DNA from: SHLQ01 sp033344795
Lineage (GTDB): Bacteria; Actinomycetota; Acidimicrobiia; Acidimicrobiales; SHLQ01
DNA: 64,000 nucleotides
Direction: 5' to 3'
Assembly (NCBI GenBank): GCA_033344795.1
Contig: JAWPMS010000001.1
Span: 3,100,001 to 3,164,000, forward strand
A program made the position numbers and the translations under genes. Position 1 is the first letter of the stretch; every line of letters starts with the position of its first letter. Shown piece by piece: positions 50,461 to 60,128 of this stretch. The notes under the pieces are model-generated. The model was not told the origin of the DNA. It ran no database searches and worked only from the letters and a program-made list of their open reading frames with translations.

Positions 50461-51662
50461 GAGCGAAGCGCTTCCGTCGGAGCGAGCTTCGCAGCGCGCA
50501 TGGCGGGGTAGAGCCCCGCGATGGCGCCGATGGCGATGGCACCCAAGAACCCGCCCACTGCCGCCTCCTGGGGGATGATGACTCGCCATCCCTGGCTGGT
50601 CGCATAGACGTAGGTCGCGCTGACACCCACGATCACTCCACCGATCCCTCCGAGCACGGAGAGAATGACGGCTTCGGTAAGGAACTGGCGACGTATGTGT
50701 GCTCGAGTTGCCCCGAGTGATCGTCGCAGGCCAATCTCACCGCGCCGCTCAATGACAGCGATCACCATGACGTTTGCGACACCGATTCCGCCGACGAGCA
50801 GCGCAACAGCACCGAGTCCGAGGAACAGTGTCGTCAGTGCGTCGTCGGCAGCCGCTTGTGCCTCGAGCGCATCGGATGGCCGGCTGACGGTGACCTCCTC
50901 GGGGTTCTTCGGATCGGCGGTTGTCGGGAGGACGTCTCGGGTTGAATCGATCGCTCCATCGACGACCCGGGTGTAGACGACCGCCGGATTCTCGCCAGCG
51001 TCGTAGAAGTCGATGGCGGCGTCCTTGCCGATGAGCACCGCACGATCCAGATCCGCAGCGAGAGGGAACTCTTCGAGAATGCCGATGACCTCGACGTAGT
51101 CGTCGCCGATCAAGATGTACGTCGCTTGGTCGAGGTTGCGAATCCCCAGGCGTTCGGCAGCGACGGAACCCACGACCGCATTTGGGTAGGCGCTGGTGGA
51201 TTCGTCGAGGAACTGCCCGACTGCCAACTCGCCATTGAGTGTCTCGACGAGCTCAACATCGGCGGCGACAACGCTGAGGCTTCCCGTTTCACCCTGGGGT
51301 ATGAACTCGTTGCGGTAGACGTCGGCGTCGACCTCCCAAACGGCGCTGGCGTTCGTCACCGTCGGTATTCGAGAGATCGTCGCGAGCGCGGTGTCGGGAA
51401 GTGCGGAATCGCCAGCCCCGAATCCTCCTCCTGCCTCGACTGTCAGCAGGTTTGTGCCGAGACTAGATATCTCGTCGAGCAAGGCTGACTTCGATGATTC
51501 CGACAGGCCGAGAACCCCAACAAGCGCTGCGATTCCAATGGAGACACCAAGTGCCGAGAGTGCGGTCCGCATCTTGCGGGCTCTGGGGCCCGATGCCCCA
51601 ACCCGAAAGACATCGCCCAGTCGGAGCTTGCTCGCGGTTGACTCTGTGCTGCTCGTCATCAT
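50457..51662 (-). CDS. MacB-type ABC transporter permease
   Basis: 401 residues. One N-terminal helix, a large periplasmic-type domain (about 60-265) and three C-terminal helices with the FtsX/MacB signature VGGIGVANVMVIAVIERRGEIGLRRSLGATR. Mechanotransmission exporter acting with the ATPase 51659-52363 and the HlyD-like protein 52360-54003. It overlaps both neighbours. Confidence 0.92.
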   Translation of the reverse strand: MMTSSTESTASKLRLGDVFRVGASGPRARKMRTALSALGVSIGIAALVGVLGLSESSKSALLDEISSLGTNLLTVEAGGGFGAGDSALPDTALATISRIPTVTNASAVWEVDADVYRNEFIPQGETGSLSVVAADVELVETLNGELAVGQFLDESTSAYPNAVVGSVAAERLGIRNLDQATYILIGDDYVEVIGILEEFPLAADLDRAVLIGKDAAIDFYDAGENPAVVYTRVVDGAIDSTRDVLPTTADPKNPEEVTVSRPSDALEAQAAADDALTTLFLGLGAVALLVGGIGVANVMVIAVIERRGEIGLRRSLGATRAHIRRQFLTEAVILSVLGGIGGVIVGVSATYVYATSQGWRVIIPQEAAVGGFLGAIAIGAIAGLYPAMRAAKLAPTEALRS

Positions 51663-52363
51663 GTCGCGACCACCGCACGGTCTCGTCGGGCTGAATCGGA
51701 CGCCAAAGCCCCGTCGTGTACTGCGACCTGTCGTGGCAGGGATTCTGCGATTGCGGTGTCGTGAGTGATGACCACGATCGTTGTTCCCTCCGAGTGAAGG
51801 TCATGGATGAGTTTCATCACGGCCTCGGTTGACTTCGAGTCCAGGTTTCCTGTCGGTTCGTCCGCGAGGACGAACGACGGGCTGTGCACCAGTGCCCGGG
51901 CGACCGCGACACGTTGCCGTTCGCCTCCCGAGAGGTGATTCGGCGGGTGCTGCAGTCGATGTCCGAGCCCCACTCGTTCCAACGCTTCAATTGATCGTGC
52001 CGCCCGTTCGCGGGGTGGCACGCCTTGGTACAAGAGCCCATTGGACACGTTCTCGATCGCCGACATCCCAGGCAGCAAGAAGAACTGTTGGAACACGAAA
52101 CCGATCTTGCGGGCACGGATCCCAGCGACCTCGTCATCGGTGCGCGCGGCGGTGTCGATACCGTCGACGGAGACGATCCCGTGAGTAGGACGGTCGAGCG
52201 TCCCCATCACGTTGAGCAGCGTGGACTTTCCCGAACCGGAAGGTCCAACGACCGCAACGAGCTCGCCGTGGTCGATCCTCAGGGACACGTCGTCGAGCGC
52301 CCGCACCGGCGGTTCGCCAGGGAATTCCTTCGTGACGTTGTGAAGCTCGAGTGCTGCGGTCAT
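51659..52363 (-). CDS. MacB/LolD-type ABC transporter ATPase
   Basis: 234 residues. Walker A GPSGSGKST, Q loop FVFQQFFLLPG, signature HLSGGERQRVAVARALVHSP, Walker B FVLADEPTGNLDSK. Forms the energising part of the export complex with the permease that overlaps it by 4 nt. Confidence 0.95.
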   Translation of the reverse strand: MTAALELHNVTKEFPGEPPVRALDDVSLRIDHGELVAVVGPSGSGKSTLLNVMGTLDRPTHGIVSVDGIDTAARTDDEVAGIRARKIGFVFQQFFLLPGMSAIENVSNGLLYQGVPPRERAARSIEALERVGLGHRLQHPPNHLSGGERQRVAVARALVHSPSFVLADEPTGNLDSKSTEAVMKLIHDLHSEGTTIVVITHDTAIAESLPRQVAVHDGALASDSARRDRAVVAT

Positions 52364-54003
52364 GAGGGCACCACCACCGCAGTGCCAGGCTCGATGCCGT
52401 CAACTTCGACGAAGCCATCGGCAAACATCCCTGGGTCCACGGGAACGAAGCTGGTGCTGTTTCCGTTGACCACCTCGACGGCGAATCCGCCATCGGCGGT
52501 CGCCACGAGTGCAGACGCCGGCACCACAGTGGCGCCGGCGGCGAGGCTGTCCACCAACCGCACCTCGACGTCGAGCTCGTTGAGTTCCGCTGCCGACTCG
52601 GGCACGGAGTTGAGGCTGATCTCGACTGCAAGCTGGGGATCGGCAGTTGGATCGAGAGGATCCGTCGTCGACGAGCTCGCCAAATCGGTGACGGTGCCGG
52701 TGACGACCTCGCCGCCCGGGAACTCGACGTCGATCTCGGTTCCCTCGGCAAGCATCGCCTGATCGGCGACGTCGATCGCGGTCGACACCACGCGGCTGCC
52801 GGTATCGGTTCCGTTGGTGAACAGCTCGGTCCCCTTCGCAAGGGTGTCATCGTCGCGGCTCGTGATCGACCCGACCGTGACACCCTCGTCGACCGTCACG
52901 ATCTGGTCGAGTGACAACACGCCATCGACGACTTGATCATCCCAGTCGTCTTGGAGGTCCTCCTCCCAATCCTCGATTGCTTGGCTGGTGTCGTCGTCGA
53001 ACTCTTCGTCGACTTCGAGGTCGCCGTCGACGTCGTAGCCAAGGTCGAAGAGCATCTGTTCCAGAACCTCGATGTCTTCGCCGTCTTCGACGCCGATCGA
53101 CAGTTCTCGGCCGAACTCGACCTCGGTCACGACGGCAGTCACGGGCAGGTCATCGGCCGAATAGAGCACTTGACCAGAGCCGATCTCGCCCGACGAAACT
53201 TCGAGATCGATCGCTCCGGCGTGGGCGCTGTAAAAGCCGACGACCGTGCTCGTGACGTTCACCGTCATGATCGTCGAACCTGTCTGAACTCTGCTGCCGA
53301 TGTCCACCATCACCCCGGACGCTTCTGAGGGTCCAGTAACCACGACGACATCACCTGGAGACACGGTTCCTGTTTCGGCAACGCCGAGGTCTTCCTGCCA
53401 GCGCTTCACAGCTTCGGAGGTCTCGGTGTCGAAGGTTCCGTCAACCGTGAACCCGCTGTCCACGTCATCTCCGTCGCCGTCTTCGAGGGTGTGATATCCG
53501 AGCGACGCAAGATTCTCTTCGAGTAGGAGCACGTCGTCGCCCGAGACCCCTACCACCATTGTTCGATAGAAGGGTACGTCTCCGTAGAACACGACGACCG
53601 GTGTTGCGTTGACCTCGTACGCCGTGTCGCCGCGAGCGAGGATCTGGCCCTCGGACACCACATCCGTGATGAGTCCCTCGGTGCCTGCTCCGACGGTGGT
53701 GACGTTCGCATATTGCAGCGTGCCGTCGATGTTCGTGTACTCGATGAGGTCCCGCTGCTCCGCCTCAACTGCTCGCAGGGTGACTGGAGACTCAGTCGTC
53801 TCATCAGAATCCGATGAGGAGCTGCGTGTCACGGCGAGGACAGCAGCGAGGATGGCAGCCACCAGCGCAGCAGCCAGAAATTTCAGCCAGCGCGGCGAGG
53901 AAGTGTCGTTGGAGGGCTGCCGTTCTGATGTCGGCGGTTGGCCGTTGTTTTGGGTGTGTGCTTGGGGGTCATCAATGTTGGACCCTCGTGTAAGAACTGG
54001 CAT
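52360..54003 (-). CDS. HlyD-family adaptor with two peptidoglycan-binding-like domains
   Basis: 547 residues from ATG 54003. One membrane helix (about 40-60), a lipoyl/barrel adaptor part, then two peptidoglycan_binding_1-like units: LLEENLASLGY...FDTETSEAVKRWQEDLG and LEQMLFDLGYDV...FDDDTSQAIEDWEEDLQ. The beta-barrel region follows to the end. It would link the MacB-type pump to the cell wall. Its start overlaps the lipoprotein stop by 1 base. Confidence 0.85.
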   Translation of the reverse strand: MPVLTRGSNIDDPQAHTQNNGQPPTSERQPSNDTSSPRWLKFLAAALVAAILAAVLAVTRSSSSDSDETTESPVTLRAVEAEQRDLIEYTNIDGTLQYANVTTVGAGTEGLITDVVSEGQILARGDTAYEVNATPVVVFYGDVPFYRTMVVGVSGDDVLLLEENLASLGYHTLEDGDGDDVDSGFTVDGTFDTETSEAVKRWQEDLGVAETGTVSPGDVVVVTGPSEASGVMVDIGSRVQTGSTIMTVNVTSTVVGFYSAHAGAIDLEVSSGEIGSGQVLYSADDLPVTAVVTEVEFGRELSIGVEDGEDIEVLEQMLFDLGYDVDGDLEVDEEFDDDTSQAIEDWEEDLQDDWDDQVVDGVLSLDQIVTVDEGVTVGSITSRDDDTLAKGTELFTNGTDTGSRVVSTAIDVADQAMLAEGTEIDVEFPGGEVVTGTVTDLASSSTTDPLDPTADPQLAVEISLNSVPESAAELNELDVEVRLVDSLAAGATVVPASALVATADGGFAVEVVNGNSTSFVPVDPGMFADGFVEVDGIEPGTAVVVPS

Positions 54004-54650
54004 CAGTTGTTCCCCCCAAAAGGACCGCCCGCACCGAATGCTGCCTGGCACTCTTGGACTGCGTCAGCATTCGCCGGGTCTGTCGGGTCGAAGTTCTCGC
54101 CGAAGATGCCGGCTGGGCCACCGGCCAATCCGCCACCGAGATCTGGGTCATCGACGTCGAATCCCAGGTCTCGAAGGCACTGGGCGAACCCGAGAAGCGT
54201 GTCTTCGATCTCGGACTGATCCAATCCAGCACCGGGGAGGAAGCTCGCCCCGGCAATGAGGTCACCGCAGACCTCAACTGCGTCGGTTACCTCCGGGTCA
54301 TTCGGATCGATGTTGCTATTCGCTCCGGGCTGGAAAAGTTCGATCGATCCATCCGCGTTGACGGTCGGATCTGCCAGATCGACCCCTTCGCCTCGCATGC
54401 ACTGCGTGAATGCGAGAGCGAGCTCTTCGTCGGTTTGCTCAGCGGGTGTACCGGTGGCGCCGGCGTCAGGTTCGTCGACGGTCGCATCGGCATCTGGCGG
54501 TTCGGCGTCTGTGGCATCGCTACCGTCAACGACGATCAGAGGCGCCGCCTCGACCGTGCCTTCTCCATCCGATCCGCATGCAGCCGCTCCGAGGGCCAAA
54601 GCGAGGAGGAGGATGCGTAGGTTTCGTGTCTTCATACGGGTTTCCTTCAT
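54003..54650 (-). CDS. Secreted lipoprotein with twin Cys repeats
   Basis: 215 residues (ATG 54635 is an alternative start). Lipobox ALGAAACGS, an Asp/Ala/Pro-rich linker, and two related units: AFTQCMRGEGVDLADP...EVCGDLI and GFAQCLRDLGFDVDDP...QECQAAF. The paired Cys in each could form disulfides. First gene of the export operon and divergent from the OmpR-type two-component system; a role as substrate or sensor partner is inferred. Confidence 0.78.
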   Translation of the reverse strand: MKETRMKTRNLRILLLALALGAAACGSDGEGTVEAAPLIVVDGSDATDAEPPDADATVDEPDAGATGTPAEQTDEELALAFTQCMRGEGVDLADPTVNADGSIELFQPGANSNIDPNDPEVTDAVEVCGDLIAGASFLPGAGLDQSEIEDTLLGFAQCLRDLGFDVDDPDLGGGLAGGPAGIFGENFDPTDPANADAVQECQAAFGAGGPFGGNN

Positions 54651-54757
54651 GTCGAAGCGGAGGGGGTTTCCGCGTTGAATCGAGAGCAGCGTGAAGCGTC
54701 AACCTGGCGACCCGTTGAATTCCACCTCGGGACTTCCTCTGGATTTCGCCGCCGGAT

Positions 54758-54776
54758 CTTCAGGAAATCCACAGGA
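54758..54776. promoter_or_regulatory. OmpR-type tandem site upstream of the two-component system
   Basis: CTTCAGGAAATCCACAGGA contains two CAGGA repeats starting 11 bp apart, the usual spacing for OmpR/PhoB regulators. A 19-bp near-copy lies at 56883-56901 before the ABC exporter. Confidence 0.55.
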
Positions 54777-54820
54777 TTCGTTCGATCAACCCACAGGAAC
54801 TTGGACCATGCTGTGTGGGT

Positions 54821-55504
54821 ATGAGCGAAGCGAAGGTGCTGGTGGTCGATGACGAGGAGAACATCTCGTTTCTTGTGGCCTCGGCCTTGCGAATGGCCGG
54901 AATGGACGTCGAGACTGCCGAGACTGGTAGCTCCGCTCTGAGCCTGGCGGACAGTTTCAGGCCAGACGTTCTTGTCCTGGACATCATGTTGGGTGACGTC
55001 GATGGTCTCGATGTTCTTCGGATCCTGCGTTCTCGCGGTCACACCGCCCCGGTCCTGTTTCTGACAGCGAAGACCTCGACCGCAGACCGAGTGAAGGGTC
55101 TGACCGCGGGCGGCGACGACTACATCACCAAACCGTTCGCGTTAGAGGAACTCGTGGCTCGCGTGCAGGTCGCGCTGCGCAGAAGCGGATTTGTTGGCTC
55201 GTCTCCGATTCTCGCAGCTGGCGATGTCGAGCTCGACGACGATGCGCATCAAGTCACCAAGGATGGCGACGTCGTCCACCTGACTCCGACCGAATACAAG
55301 CTCTGCCGCCTGTTGCTCACCAACGCCGGTCGGGTCGTCTCGCGCGGCCAGATCCTCGACCACGTCTGGGAGTACGACTTCGACGGCGAATCGGCCATCG
55401 TAGAGACGTTCATCTCTTCACTCCGCAAGAAGCTCGACGACTCCGAGCAACGGCTCATCGAGACGGTACGAGGCGTTGGCTACACGATCCGTCGCCAATC
55501 GTGA
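54821..55504 (+). CDS. OmpR/PhoB-type response regulator
   Basis: 227 residues from ATG 54821. Receiver VLVVDDEENISFLV, VLDIMLGDVDGLDVL, FLTAKTS and YITKPFALEELV, then a winged helix (LTPTEYKLCRLLLTNAGRVVSRGQIL, FISSLRKKLDD, RGVGYTIR). It overlaps the kinase gene (GTGA). The tandem CAGGA sites upstream and at 56883 are the likely targets. Confidence 0.95.
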   Translation: MSEAKVLVVDDEENISFLVASALRMAGMDVETAETGSSALSLADSFRPDVLVLDIMLGDVDGLDVLRILRSRGHTAPVLFLTAKTSTADRVKGLTAGGDDYITKPFALEELVARVQVALRRSGFVGSSPILAAGDVELDDDAHQVTKDGDVVHLTPTEYKLCRLLLTNAGRVVSRGQILDHVWEYDFDGESAIVETFISSLRKKLDDSEQRLIETVRGVGYTIRRQS

Positions 55505-56874
55505 CGCTGCGATCCCGACTGCTGCTCGCGGCGCTCGTCGTCACGATCACCGTTGTGGCTGCACTGGCATATGTGTCCGGCCGGCAGCGAAGCGTGCTCA
55601 CCGACCAGCTCGATTCTCAGCTGCTGGTCGTTTCGGACAACATCAACCGAGGCGTCGAGAGGTTCGCAGGGGAGTTCCCTGCGAACCCGCAACCAAGACC
55701 CGACGAGATTCTGGTGACAGGAGAGCTCTACGTCGCGTTCCTCGCTGATGACGAACCCGAACCGCAGGTCTTGGCCCGACCAGTCTCCCAACCCGATTTG
55801 GTACCAACCCTCGAAGACATCGACCTCGACCAAGCGGCAGAAACCCGCGAGCCATTCTCCGCAGATGCTCTCGACAGCGACACTCGAGCCAGAGTCGTCG
55901 TGGCCGACGTTGGCCCCGGGTACATGGTCTTCGCCGTCTCGACGCGGGCAGTCGACGATGCGCAGAGCCAGATGCTCATCACCGCCGCGATCTCTCTTGG
56001 TGTTGTTCTGGCTGCGTTGGCCGCTGCCCTCTGGTCGGTCGACCGCCTCGGAATCCGGCCGATCGAGTCGGTGACAAAGGCCGCGGAGGACGTCGCCGCG
56101 GGACGCAGTGATCACCGCGTCGAACACCCGCCGGTGGCGACTGAGGCTGGCCGGCTGGGTTCGGCCTTCAACGCGATGCTCGATTCACGCCAAGCCGTGG
56201 AGGCGCGGCAGCGGCGTTTCGTTGCGGACGCATCTCATGAGCTTCGGACGCCTCTCACCACACTCCGTGGATATGCCGCTCTCCATGCGAGTGGCCGGCT
56301 GAGCGCCACAGAAACTGACGACGCGATGGCACGGATTCACAGCGAGAGCAAACGGATGGAAGCGTTGGTCGAGGATCTGCTGACACTGGCCTCGCTCGAC
56401 GAGGATCGACCCCTCGACTACTCGACCATCGATCTCTCGCAGCTCCTGAGCGACCTCGCTTCCGACGCCTCGGCAATTCAACCGGAGCGTGGGATCGATG
56501 TTTCCGGCATCGACGAAGGAGTGCACATTGCTGCGGATCGGCATCAGCTGACGCAGGCACTGACCACGATCATCAACAACACACTTCGCCACACGCCGAC
56601 AACCGCAAGCCTGGCACTCGCGTGTGAGAGCGACGAAACGAACGTGCGAATACGAATCGCGGACGAAGGGCCGGGCATCGAACCGGAGCACCTTGGTCAC
56701 CTCTTCGAACGTTTCTACCGAGCCGACACGGGTAGGGAACGTTCCGCTGGAGGGTCAGGCCTCGGCCTGGCGATCGCACAAGGCATCGTCAACGCCCACC
56801 GAGGTCAAATAGACGCGGTTTCCGTTCTTGGAGAGGGCACGACGATCACGATCTCGCTCCCCCTCGCGCAATAG
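55501..56874 (+). CDS. Sensor histidine kinase (HAMP-HisKA-HATPase)
   Basis: 457 residues from GTG 55501. Two membrane helices (about 8-25 and 160-180) flank an extracytoplasmic domain. HAMP follows, then the His box FVADASHELRTPLTTLRGY, N box TTIINNTLRHTP and DEGPGIEPEHLGHLFERFYRAD, GSGLGLAI. All catalytic motifs intact. Partner of the regulator 54821-55504. Confidence 0.95.
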   Translation: MTLRSRLLLAALVVTITVVAALAYVSGRQRSVLTDQLDSQLLVVSDNINRGVERFAGEFPANPQPRPDEILVTGELYVAFLADDEPEPQVLARPVSQPDLVPTLEDIDLDQAAETREPFSADALDSDTRARVVVADVGPGYMVFAVSTRAVDDAQSQMLITAAISLGVVLAALAAALWSVDRLGIRPIESVTKAAEDVAAGRSDHRVEHPPVATEAGRLGSAFNAMLDSRQAVEARQRRFVADASHELRTPLTTLRGYAALHASGRLSATETDDAMARIHSESKRMEALVEDLLTLASLDEDRPLDYSTIDLSQLLSDLASDASAIQPERGIDVSGIDEGVHIAADRHQLTQALTTIINNTLRHTPTTASLALACESDETNVRIRIADEGPGIEPEHLGHLFERFYRADTGRERSAGGSGLGLAIAQGIVNAHRGQIDAVSVLGEGTTITISLPLAQ

Positions 56875-56882
56875 CACTCAAT

Positions 56883-56901
56883 CTTCAGGAACTCCGCAGG
56901 A
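56883..56901. promoter_or_regulatory. OmpR-type tandem site upstream of the ABC exporter
   Basis: CTTCAGGAACTCCGCAGGA differs from 54758-54776 at only two positions and keeps the 11-bp repeat spacing. It lies 90 nt before the ABC ATPase start. Confidence 0.55.
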
Positions 56902-56990
56902 AACGCTGATATCGCCCTCAGATCGACTTCCTACTGTCAGGTCGTTCCCAACCAACAGAGGAAGAGGCGACCGATGAAAGAGGAAACATC

Positions 56991-57944
56991 ATGAGTGCGA
57001 TCACTGCACAAGGCCTGACGCGCAGGTTCGGCGAGCTCACCGCGGTGGACGACCTCACGTTCGAGGTGCCGAGCGGGGGAGTCGTCGGATTTGTCGGCCC
57101 CAATGGGTCGGGCAAGTCCACCACGATCCGGGTATTGCTGGGTCTCATCGAGGCGAGCGACGGCGTCGGAACCGTTCTTGGCGAGCCGATCACCCATCCC
57201 GAACGGTTCGCCCATCGGGTTGGAGCGCTGATCGAAGCACCGACCTTCATCGGTTCGTTGTCGGCTTGGGACAACTTGCGGAGCATGGCAGCGCTTCGGG
57301 GCATCTCCGAGCAACGAATCCACGAGGTGCTCGAAATCGTTGGACTCGCGGGTCGTGAGAAAGACAAGGCCTCGACCTTTTCCTTGGGAATGAAGCAGCG
57401 CCTTGGCATCGCTGCCGCGTTGTTGCCCGATCCAGAGCTTCTCGTTCTCGATGAGCCGACGAATGGCCTCGACCCGGCCGGCATCGTCGAGATCCGAACG
57501 TTACTGAAGTCGTTGGCAGACGGCCGCCGGACCGTCGTCGTGTCGTCTCATCTGATGAGCGAGATCCAAGCCATGGCCGATGATCTCGTCGTCATCCGAT
57601 TCGGCAAGCTTCTCTACTCGGGCTCGCTCACGGGCCTGATGGAAGACGCGGTCGAGCAGGTCATCGCCGTTCCCGAGTTCGGAACGGACCTCCCACAGCT
57701 GATCGGCGCCATCGAGTCCCGAGGTTGGGCGTACACCTCACATGGAGACCTGCTCCAAATTCAAGCGCCGGCGTCGAGTTCTGCCGACGTTGGCCGTGCG
57801 GCCACCGAGGCCGGCGTCACCCTTCGACAGCTCACCCCTCAACAAGACAACCTCGAAGACATCTTTCTACGCCTCACCGGAGGAACCGACGCCGAGCTCG
57901 CCGCGAGCCGAGGCGAACAACGAACGACAGGAGCGACATCATGA
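56991..57944 (+). CDS. ABC-2-type exporter ATPase
   Basis: 317 residues. Walker A VGPNGSGKSTTIRVLLG, signature FSLGMKQRLGIAAALLP, Walker B LLVLDEPTNGLDP, followed by a 90-residue C-terminal domain typical of DrrA/BcrA-type drug or lantibiotic exporters. The permease gene overlaps its stop (ATGA). A copy of the OmpR-type site precedes it, linking it to the upstream two-component system. Confidence 0.94.
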   Translation: MSAITAQGLTRRFGELTAVDDLTFEVPSGGVVGFVGPNGSGKSTTIRVLLGLIEASDGVGTVLGEPITHPERFAHRVGALIEAPTFIGSLSAWDNLRSMAALRGISEQRIHEVLEIVGLAGREKDKASTFSLGMKQRLGIAAALLPDPELLVLDEPTNGLDPAGIVEIRTLLKSLADGRRTVVVSSHLMSEIQAMADDLVVIRFGKLLYSGSLTGLMEDAVEQVIAVPEFGTDLPQLIGAIESRGWAYTSHGDLLQIQAPASSSADVGRAATEAGVTLRQLTPQQDNLEDIFLRLTGGTDAELAASRGEQRTTGATS

Positions 57945-58798
57945 CCACGGCCACCCTCACCACCAAAACGTCCGATTCGATCGCCAGCGCACCTGGTCTG
58001 ATCAATACCATCCGCTCCGAGTGGATCAGAATCTGGCGCCCCTCATTCCGATACGGCGGCTTCGGCGTCCTCGCAGGTTTTTCCGTATTGATCTCGTACT
58101 TCATCTACTCGTCGCTCGCCGACCCCAGCGCGGCTGCCGGCCCCGCAGGGCCTGGTGGCGCCGCGACAACGGCAGCTGACCTCGAACAGGCGGGAGGCAT
58201 GATCCACGCGCTTGGCACGATCAGCACGCTCGCTGGCATCGTCGTGTTGTCTCTGTGGGCGATCGCGGCGGCAAGCGACTATGACAGCGGACTGATAAGA
58301 GTCCTCGTGCAGGCGCAGCCATCCAGACTCAGACTCTTGGGTGGCAAGATCATCGCGCTCAGCTTCTTCACCGTCTTGTTGTCCGCTGCGACGGTGTTCA
58401 TCACCTCGGCTGTTGCTCGGCCACTCGCTCGGGCATACGAGATCGATACGGAGCCTTGGAAGACCGATGCGGCAGCCGAGATGGCATCGGGGTTCTTCAA
58501 CTTCCTGATTCCGGTGCTTGTTTGGGGCCTGATCGGCTTGATGATTGCGGTGCTCACGCGGAGCTCTGGAACCGCAATCGGCGTTGGGATCGGGTGGCTT
58601 CTCGTGGTGGAGAACCTCATCGGGATCACCGCTCCCGACATCACGCATCTGCTGCCGGGCGGGACCTTGAGTGCCCTCGCCGCTGGCGGGACAACGGACC
58701 TGTCGTGGACATCAGCGCTGGGGCTCACGCTCCTCTACGGTGCGGTCGCAGCCTGCGTCTCGCTACTTGCCTTCAGAAACCGAGACATCGTCAGTTGA
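57941..58798 (+). CDS. ABC-2-type exporter permease
   Basis: 285 residues, six helices. It starts MTTATLTTK and has IRSEWIRIWRPSFRYGGFG before helix 1, a Gly/Ala/Pro loop, then AAASDYDSGLIRVLVQAQPSRLRLLGGKI as in ABC-2 membrane proteins. Works with the ATPase 56991-57944. Exported substrate unknown. Confidence 0.9.
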   Translation: MTTATLTTKTSDSIASAPGLINTIRSEWIRIWRPSFRYGGFGVLAGFSVLISYFIYSSLADPSAAAGPAGPGGAATTAADLEQAGGMIHALGTISTLAGIVVLSLWAIAAASDYDSGLIRVLVQAQPSRLRLLGGKIIALSFFTVLLSAATVFITSAVARPLARAYEIDTEPWKTDAAAEMASGFFNFLIPVLVWGLIGLMIAVLTRSSGTAIGVGIGWLLVVENLIGITAPDITHLLPGGTLSALAAGGTTDLSWTSALGLTLLYGAVAACVSLLAFRNRDIVS

Positions 58799-58949
58799 TG
58801 TCCTCCAATTCGTGCACCCACTGACCATTGGCGAGCTGATCGAGCATGCCGACGAAGCCTTCGTTTCTGCTGTGAGTGAATCGGGAACGGGTTTTATGTA
58901 TGGCCTGGCGAATACCTTTCTGTGCGATGCTTGGCGGAGCATGAACAGC

Positions 58950-60071
58950 ATGACCTCAGTGCTGCTGAACGATCAGCAGGCGATCGAACGCATCTTCAGT
59001 CATATCGACAACGGGACGACAGATCTGGGCGACACCGTGTGGCGCGCTCCGGTCGAGCACTACTACTCGCAGGAGCGGTTCGAGGCCGAGATCGCACTGC
59101 TGCGACGGCTGCCGGTTCCGTTCTGTCCGTCCGCTGCACTCCCCGAGGTGGGCAGCTTCATCGCTCGATCGGCGGCGCTGACGCCGCTGCTGGTTACCCG
59201 CAGCCACGACGGCACGGTGCGCGCCTTCATCAACGCATGTCGCCACCGTGGCATGCAGGTGGCCAGCGGAACCGGCTGTTCGAAGGCGTTCACCTGCCCG
59301 TACCACGCATGGACCTACAACCTCGAAGGCGAGCTCAAGGGAATTCCCGGCCGGTCCGGGTTTGCCGATCTCGACCCGTCCGACCATGGCCTGGTGGAGG
59401 TTGGTGCGGCCGAGAGGGGCGGGATTGTGTATGTGCGTCAGGATGGGCCGATCGGCGACTCCGCTCTCGATGACTGTCTCGACTACTTCGCGCCCGACCA
59501 GAAGCTGTTCGAGCAGGGCGAGCTGTTCGACGACGCAAACTGGAAGCTGATCAACGAGACAGCCCAGGAGGGCTATCACATCAAGTCGTTGCACCGCGAG
59601 TCCTTCTATCCCTACGGGTTCGACAACACGACGCTCGTTGAGACCTATGGCGCGAACTCGCGGATCGTCTTCCCCTTCCGGCGGATCGAGAAGCTCCGCG
59701 ACGTCGAGCCCGACAAGCGCCTGCTGAGCGGCGTGGCCACGTCGGTGTACCACCTGTTCCCGAACGTCAACATCGCGGTGCTGTCCAAACACACCGGCTT
59801 CACGGTGCTCGAGCCGCTGAGCCCCACCCGTACGCAGTGGGTCTTCTACCGGCTGTTCAACCAGCAGACAGGGGAGTCGCCGATCACGCTGGAGGAAGCG
59901 CAACGAGACGCTGAGTTCGTGAACGAATCAGGCCAGGAAGAAGACCGGGACGCCGCGCGCAAGATCCAGGCGTCCGCGACGACAGCGGCCAATACGCATT
60001 TCACGTTCGGCTACTTCGAGAAGGCCATCGTGAACTTCCACCAGCACCTCGCGCTCCACCTGGGCGAGTAG
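58950..60071 (+). CDS. Rieske-type aromatic-ring-hydroxylating oxygenase, large subunit
   Basis: 373 residues from ATG 58950 (GGAG 10 nt upstream); the longer frame before it is the permease end. The Rieske 2Fe-2S motif CRHRGMQV...CPYHAWTYN (C-x-H-x17-C-x2-H) is near residues 95-115. The catalytic part has NWKLINETAQEGYHIKSLH, giving the Fe-binding His-His motif. No reductase or small subunit gene is adjacent. Substrate unknown. Confidence 0.88.
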   Translation: MTSVLLNDQQAIERIFSHIDNGTTDLGDTVWRAPVEHYYSQERFEAEIALLRRLPVPFCPSAALPEVGSFIARSAALTPLLVTRSHDGTVRAFINACRHRGMQVASGTGCSKAFTCPYHAWTYNLEGELKGIPGRSGFADLDPSDHGLVEVGAAERGGIVYVRQDGPIGDSALDDCLDYFAPDQKLFEQGELFDDANWKLINETAQEGYHIKSLHRESFYPYGFDNTTLVETYGANSRIVFPFRRIEKLRDVEPDKRLLSGVATSVYHLFPNVNIAVLSKHTGFTVLEPLSPTRTQWVFYRLFNQQTGESPITLEEAQRDAEFVNESGQEEDRDAARKIQASATTAANTHFTFGYFEKAIVNFHQHLALHLGE

Positions 60072-60128
60072 CTGTCGCCCGTGATGGGGAGCGGGGTCTG
60101 ACGCCGTCAGAGTCGGGTTTGCCCACCC

